8,976 nucleotides of DNA from Candidatus Woesearchaeota archaeon (GTDB taxonomy: Archaea > Nanobdellota > Nanobdellia > Woesearchaeales > 21-14-0-10-32-9). The first letter of the stretch is position 1, and the number at the start of each line of letters is the position of its first letter. A model generated the notes under the pieces. It was not told where the DNA came from. It made no database searches and saw only the letters and a list, made by a program, of their open reading frames with translations. Below, piece after piece: positions 6,409 to 8,976 of the stretch. The DNA is taken from positions 1 to 8,976 of the forward strand of contig PWLK01000007.1 of the NCBI GenBank assembly GCA_003560545.1, written 5' to 3'. Both the position numbers and the translations under genes were made by a program.

Positions 6409-6410
6409 TT

Positions 6411-7217
6411 TTATCTCATCAACTTCTTATATTCCTCAGGCGCGTCCTCGGAGAACTTTTTCATGCCTTCAAAGGTTTTTTTGTGCATCACCATTTCTTT
6501 CAAAACGCTGAACGGTATTGTTGCGATATGCGCGCCTGCAAGAGCTGCTTCCCTTACCTGCCTCTTATTCCTCAGGGAAGCCGCGAGCACTTCTGATTTC
6601 AGGCCGTGCTTCCTTATTATTTCCGCGCTTTGGCTTACAAGGTCTATCCCTGATACTATCCCGTTATCTTCAAGAAGCCCTTCTCCTCCGGGGAGCCCTT
6701 CCGCGGGGTAGTATTCTTGTTTGCCTGCTACATTGTTCTTGCTTTTTATGTAGTCATCAGTGCGCCCGACGAATAAGCTTACGTATTTTGCTCCTGCTTT
6801 AGCAGCAAGAAGCGCTTGTTCCGGCGTAAATACCAATGTTGCGTTAACGTTTATCTTCCTGTCACTAAGTTCTTTTATGGCCTTGATGCCTTCGAAATGG
6901 TTTTCATCGCTTTCTCCCAGGGCTGTGTTTACAGGGATTTTTATAACGATGTTCTTTGAGTACGACTTGAAAGTCCTGTAAAGCATTACGCCTTCCAATA
7001 CCATGTCTTTGGCTTCGCTGCTTGTAACTTCCAGGCTTACAGGGGTTCCTTTTGTGGCTTTCAGTATTTCCCCGATGTATTCTTTCAGGCTTTGCTCTTT
7101 ATTTTTCTCAACAGACTTTTTTAGAAGTGAAGGATTAGTGGTTACTCCGTCTGCAACTCTCCATTCATACGCTTTTTTTATTTCTTCTAGGTCCGCGCTA
7201 TCAACAAATATCTTCAT
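6411..7217 (-). CDS. tal: Transaldolase of the small TAL/fructose-6-phosphate aldolase family
   Basis: Transaldolase moves a dihydroxyacetone unit between sugar phosphates in the non-oxidative pentose phosphate pathway; close relatives split fructose 6-phosphate. Seen: MKIFVDSADLEEIKKA (1-16), DGVTTNPSLL (23-32, with N28), the Schiff-base lysine K93 in VIKIPVN (91-97), NATLVFTPEQALLAAKAGA (125-143), SLFVGRTDD (147-155) and VLAASLRN (210-217), closing with ATIPFSVL (232-239). All fit a one-domain barrel. At 268 residues it is longer than the roughly 215-220 of the small family; most of the excess is a stretch after the FVGR loop (about 156-186) containing GLPGGEG. Transaldolase versus aldolase activity cannot be settled, though transketolase in the same operon favours transaldolase. 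A TATA-like box overlaps the end of glk, so the gene may also have its own transcript. Confidence 0.92.
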   Translation of the reverse strand: MKIFVDSADLEEIKKAYEWRVADGVTTNPSLLKKSVEKNKEQSLKEYIGEILKATKGTPVSLEVTSSEAKDMVLEGVMLYRTFKSYSKNIVIKIPVNTALGESDENHFEGIKAIKELSDRKINVNATLVFTPEQALLAAKAGAKYVSLFVGRTDDYIKSKNNVAGKQEYYPAEGLPGGEGLLEDNGIVSGIDLVSQSAEIIRKHGLKSEVLAASLRNKRQVREAALAGAHIATIPFSVLKEMVMHKKTFEGMKKFSEDAPEEYKKLMR

Positions 7218-7239
7218 TATTGTATCAGAATTGTTGTTG

Positions 7240-7250
7240 TTTTATATTAT
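7240..7250 (-). promoter_or_regulatory. Possible internal TATA-like box for transaldolase
   Basis: On the minus strand ATAATATAAAA is centred about 28 bases before the transaldolase ATG and overlaps the stop of glk. The 29-base gap carries no ribosome binding site (it continues AACAACAACAATTC). The spacing allows a leaderless internal transcript for transaldolase, HAD and TOPRIM besides read-through from the transketolase side. The box could also be chance AT-richness. Confidence 0.45.
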
Positions 7251-8293
7251 TTTTCCTTGATTATCGCGAGGCAGGCACCTTTAAGGCTGATGTCGTAGTT
7301 TAGTATCATGTATACAGGGATGTCTTTAAGCATTTTTTTCATTTTCCTGTTGTCCGTGAATTCTTTTTCAAATATTGCTTTGTTGAAGTGGTCTTTGTTA
7401 TTTATAATTATCCCGCCTGCGAGGTATACTCCTCCTGTGGAAACGGTTTCTAGTGCGTAGTTTCTCGCGCACCTTGCCATTAGCTTTGTAAACCATTTGA
7501 ATGTGTCTGAGCACGCAGAGTCCTTATCGTAGTACTTGGCTATTAGCATTTCTTTCTTGGTTGAAACGCTTATCTCCTGCCTGGGCTTCGTATCGGGGTA
7601 TTTCTTGTTTATGATTAGGTATTCGTACATTCGCACAATTCCTTTTCCTGAGAGGAAGTCTTCAAAGTCAGGTGTGTCTTTTAATTCTTGCCTTGTGCTT
7701 TCTAGTAATTCTAGTTCTTCCATGTCTTGTGCGGGGAAACTGGTATGGCCTCCTTCGCTTGGTATTGGCTTGTAAATGTTTTTGCTCTTGCTCTTTACAA
7801 GTATGGCTTTTCCAAGCCCGGTGCCGGGGCCTATGACTGTTTTTGCTCCTTCTTTTTCTTTTCCTTTTTTCAAGGTCTTTATTTCTTTCTTTGTCAAGAG
7901 GTTTACGCCGTACCCGATTGCTTCAAAGTCGTTTATCAGCATGACTTCTTTTAGAGGAGTGTGTTTTTTTATTTCTTTGACGTCTAAGTCCCATTCAGCG
8001 TTTGTAAGCTTGCAGTAACCTTTTTCTTTGTTTACATGCCCTGCTCCTGCTATGCATGCCTTTACAGGCTTTTTATTGTATTTCATCTCTGTGTAGCGTA
8101 TAATTTCTTTTAATGGGTAGACTATCGTGCTTATTGTCTGGGTCTTGTAGTGGAAAGAAAAAAGTATTTCTGGCTTGCCTTTTTTTTCGTATGCAACGCA
8201 TATATTCGTGTTTGTTCCACCTACGTCTGCGCCTATTATTAGTTCAGCGTTTTCTGGTTTGTTATTAGAATATTTTTTTACGTCCGGGATCAT
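7247..8293 (-). CDS. glk: Glucokinase, bacterial Glk type (ATP-dependent)
   Basis: Glucokinase phosphorylates glucose to glucose 6-phosphate. Motifs of the bacterial Glk family within the ASKHA fold are present in order: phosphate-1 ADVGGTNTN (22-30), KLTNAEW (95-101), LINDFEAIGYG (119-129; N121, and D122 as the catalytic base), phosphate-2 GPGTGLG (155-161), sugar-binding SEGGHTSF (179-186; E180 and H183), E211 before LSGKG (214-218), and adenosine-motif region VYLAGGI (289-295). The 348 residues are close to the usual 320-340. It is not a ROK-type kinase (no CxCGxxGC zinc motif follows EGGH) and not the ADP-dependent glucokinase common in Euryarchaeota. A 15-residue hydrophilic N-terminus precedes the core. 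The ATG overlaps the transketolase stop (ATGA), and GGTGA sits 7 bases upstream. Bacterial origin by transfer is an inference. Confidence 0.93.
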   Translation of the reverse strand: MIPDVKKYSNNKPENAELIIGADVGGTNTNICVAYEKKGKPEILFSFHYKTQTISTIVYPLKEIIRYTEMKYNKKPVKACIAGAGHVNKEKGYCKLTNAEWDLDVKEIKKHTPLKEVMLINDFEAIGYGVNLLTKKEIKTLKKGKEKEGAKTVIGPGTGLGKAILVKSKSKNIYKPIPSEGGHTSFPAQDMEELELLESTRQELKDTPDFEDFLSGKGIVRMYEYLIINKKYPDTKPRQEISVSTKKEMLIAKYYDKDSACSDTFKWFTKLMARCARNYALETVSTGGVYLAGGIIINNKDHFNKAIFEKEFTDNRKMKKMLKDIPVYMILNYDISLKGACLAIIKEK

Positions 8294-8976
8294 TTTTTTC
8301 TCACCAGCTTTTTTGCTTCACGCATTATGTCTTTATGCGTCAACCCGTATTTCTTGTATAGCTCTTTGTACGGCCCTGATTCTCCGAAGCCATTCATCCC
8401 CATAATCTTCATTTTTACAGGTTCTTCCTGTGAGATTGTTTCGGCAACAGCACCTCCCATTCCCCCGTGAACCTGGTGGTCTTCAACCGTTAATACTTTC
8501 TTTGTTTTCTTTGCGTATTTAATTATTGTCTTTTTATCCAAAGGCTTTATCGTGTGCATGTTTATGACGGTTACCCTGATTTTTTCTTTTTCAAGCTCTT
8601 TCGCTGCCAGGAGTGCTTCGTATACCATTGGCCCGCAGGCTATTATCGTTATATGCTTTCCTTCTTTCAGGACTTGTGCTTCGCCTATCTTGAAACCTGT
8701 TTTATTAGTGGTTATGAGCGGTGTTTTCTGCCTGTTCAGACGGACATAGCAGGGCTTCTTCGTTCTTGAAACAGCCAAGACTGCTTTCTTTGCCTGCAAT
8801 GCATCACAAGGCACTATCACGTCAATATTAGGCAAGGACCTCGTGATAGCAACGTCTTCCAGGGATTGGTGCGTGGCTCCGTCTTCCCCTACTCCTAAGC
8901 CTGAATGCGTACTTGTTATCTTTACAGGCTGGTTATTATAGCAAATAGTTGTCCTGATCTGCTCCCAGTTCCTACC
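8290..8976 (-). CDS. tkt: Transketolase, C-terminal part (partial at right edge)
   Basis: Transketolase is a thiamine-diphosphate enzyme that moves two-carbon units between sugar phosphates in the non-oxidative pentose phosphate pathway. 228 residues are visible, starting inside the pyrimidine-binding domain. Read from the edge inward they give GRNWEQIR (1-8), then THSGLGVGEDGATHQSLEDV (23-42), then LPNIDVIVPCDA (48-59) and YVRLNR (77-82), all classic transketolase signatures. The C-terminal domain follows from about residue 100, with VEDHQVHGGMGGAVAE near 164-179. The frame is open to the edge, so the TTG at 8833-8835 is an internal leucine and not a start. Many archaea split transketolase into two genes; the window does not show whether this is the second subunit (about 310 residues) or the end of a full-length enzyme. 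The TGA stop overlaps the glk ATG by 4 bases. Confidence 0.97.
   Translation of the reverse strand, partial: GRNWEQIRTTICYNNQPVKITSTHSGLGVGEDGATHQSLEDVAITRSLPNIDVIVPCDALQAKKAVLAVSRTKKPCYVRLNRQKTPLITTNKTGFKIGEAQVLKEGKHITIIACGPMVYEALLAAKELEKEKIRVTVINMHTIKPLDKKTIIKYAKKTKKVLTVEDHQVHGGMGGAVAETISQEEPVKMKIMGMNGFGESGPYKELYKKYGLTHKDIMREAKKLVRKK
8301..8305 (-). promoter_or_regulatory. Shine-Dalgarno GGTGA for glk
   Basis: On the minus strand GGTGA stands 7 bases before the glk ATG, inside the last codons of transketolase. It matches the archaeal 16S rRNA tail and is the only clear ribosome binding site I find in the window. It supports this start and coupled reinitiation at the ATGA overlap. Confidence 0.7.

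Noticed and set aside
6178..6711. Plus-strand open frame of 177 codons opposite the HAD and transaldolase genes
   Set aside because: It is antisense to two genes with complete catalytic motifs, and its Phe/Leu/Ser/Pro-rich translation is typical of a shadow frame.
8833..8835. TTG as start of a 181-residue transketolase-like protein
   Set aside because: The frame stays open to the right edge and encodes conserved transketolase sequence (EDGATHQSLED) before this codon, so the TTG is an internal leucine.
1..8976. CRISPR array, transposon, phage or toxin-antitoxin/defence system
   Set aside because: No regularly spaced repeats, terminal inverted repeats, transposase or integrase motifs are seen, and nearly all sequence is accounted for by housekeeping-type genes.

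Overview
The window is a gene-dense piece of an archaeal chromosome. The archaeal assignment rests on the topoisomerase VI B subunit, the RIO1 kinase and a Pno1/Dim2-type double-KH protein lying together. It is supported by archaeal TATA-like boxes 24-32 bases before start codons, most without a ribosome binding site, and by one GGTGA site inside an operon. Several genes look bacterial in type (short dimeric GlyRS, bacterial Glk-type glucokinase), and one small membrane protein combines an N-terminal helical module with Cys repeats that I associate with DPANN archaea (Woesearchaeota/Pacearchaeota and relatives). The DPANN placement is an inference; the archaeal one is firm. No gap between genes exceeds 100 bases, and I see no tRNA, rRNA, CRISPR array, insertion sequence or phage gene.

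Layout. 1-273 (-): start of top6B, running off the left edge. 362-1673 (+): rio1 and the KH protein, an apparent two-gene ribosome-biogenesis unit diverging from top6B. 1670-2128 (-): a small single-pass membrane protein with two Cys repeats, meeting the KH gene tail to tail with a 4-base overlap. 2229-3701 (+): glycyl-tRNA synthetase. 3698-5353 (-): an unrecognised 551-residue soluble protein, meeting glyS with the same 4-base stop overlap. 5439-8976 (-): a co-directional run in transcription order transketolase (C-terminal part, cut by the right edge), glucokinase, transaldolase, HAD phosphatase and a small TOPRIM protein.

How the genes work together. The left half is information processing: DNA topology, 40S-like small-subunit maturation (Rio1 and the KH protein act on the same pre-rRNA 3' end in better-studied systems) and tRNA charging. 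The right half is sugar metabolism. Glucokinase would make glucose 6-phosphate, while transketolase and transaldolase interconvert sugar phosphates in the non-oxidative pentose phosphate pathway. The HAD enzyme and TOPRIM protein are coupled to the end of that operon by very short spacing and overlap, which is the least expected part of the arrangement.

The best candidates for something undescribed are the 551-residue protein, the Cys-repeat membrane protein and the TOPRIM/HAD pair attached to the sugar operon. No obvious defence or mobile system is present.
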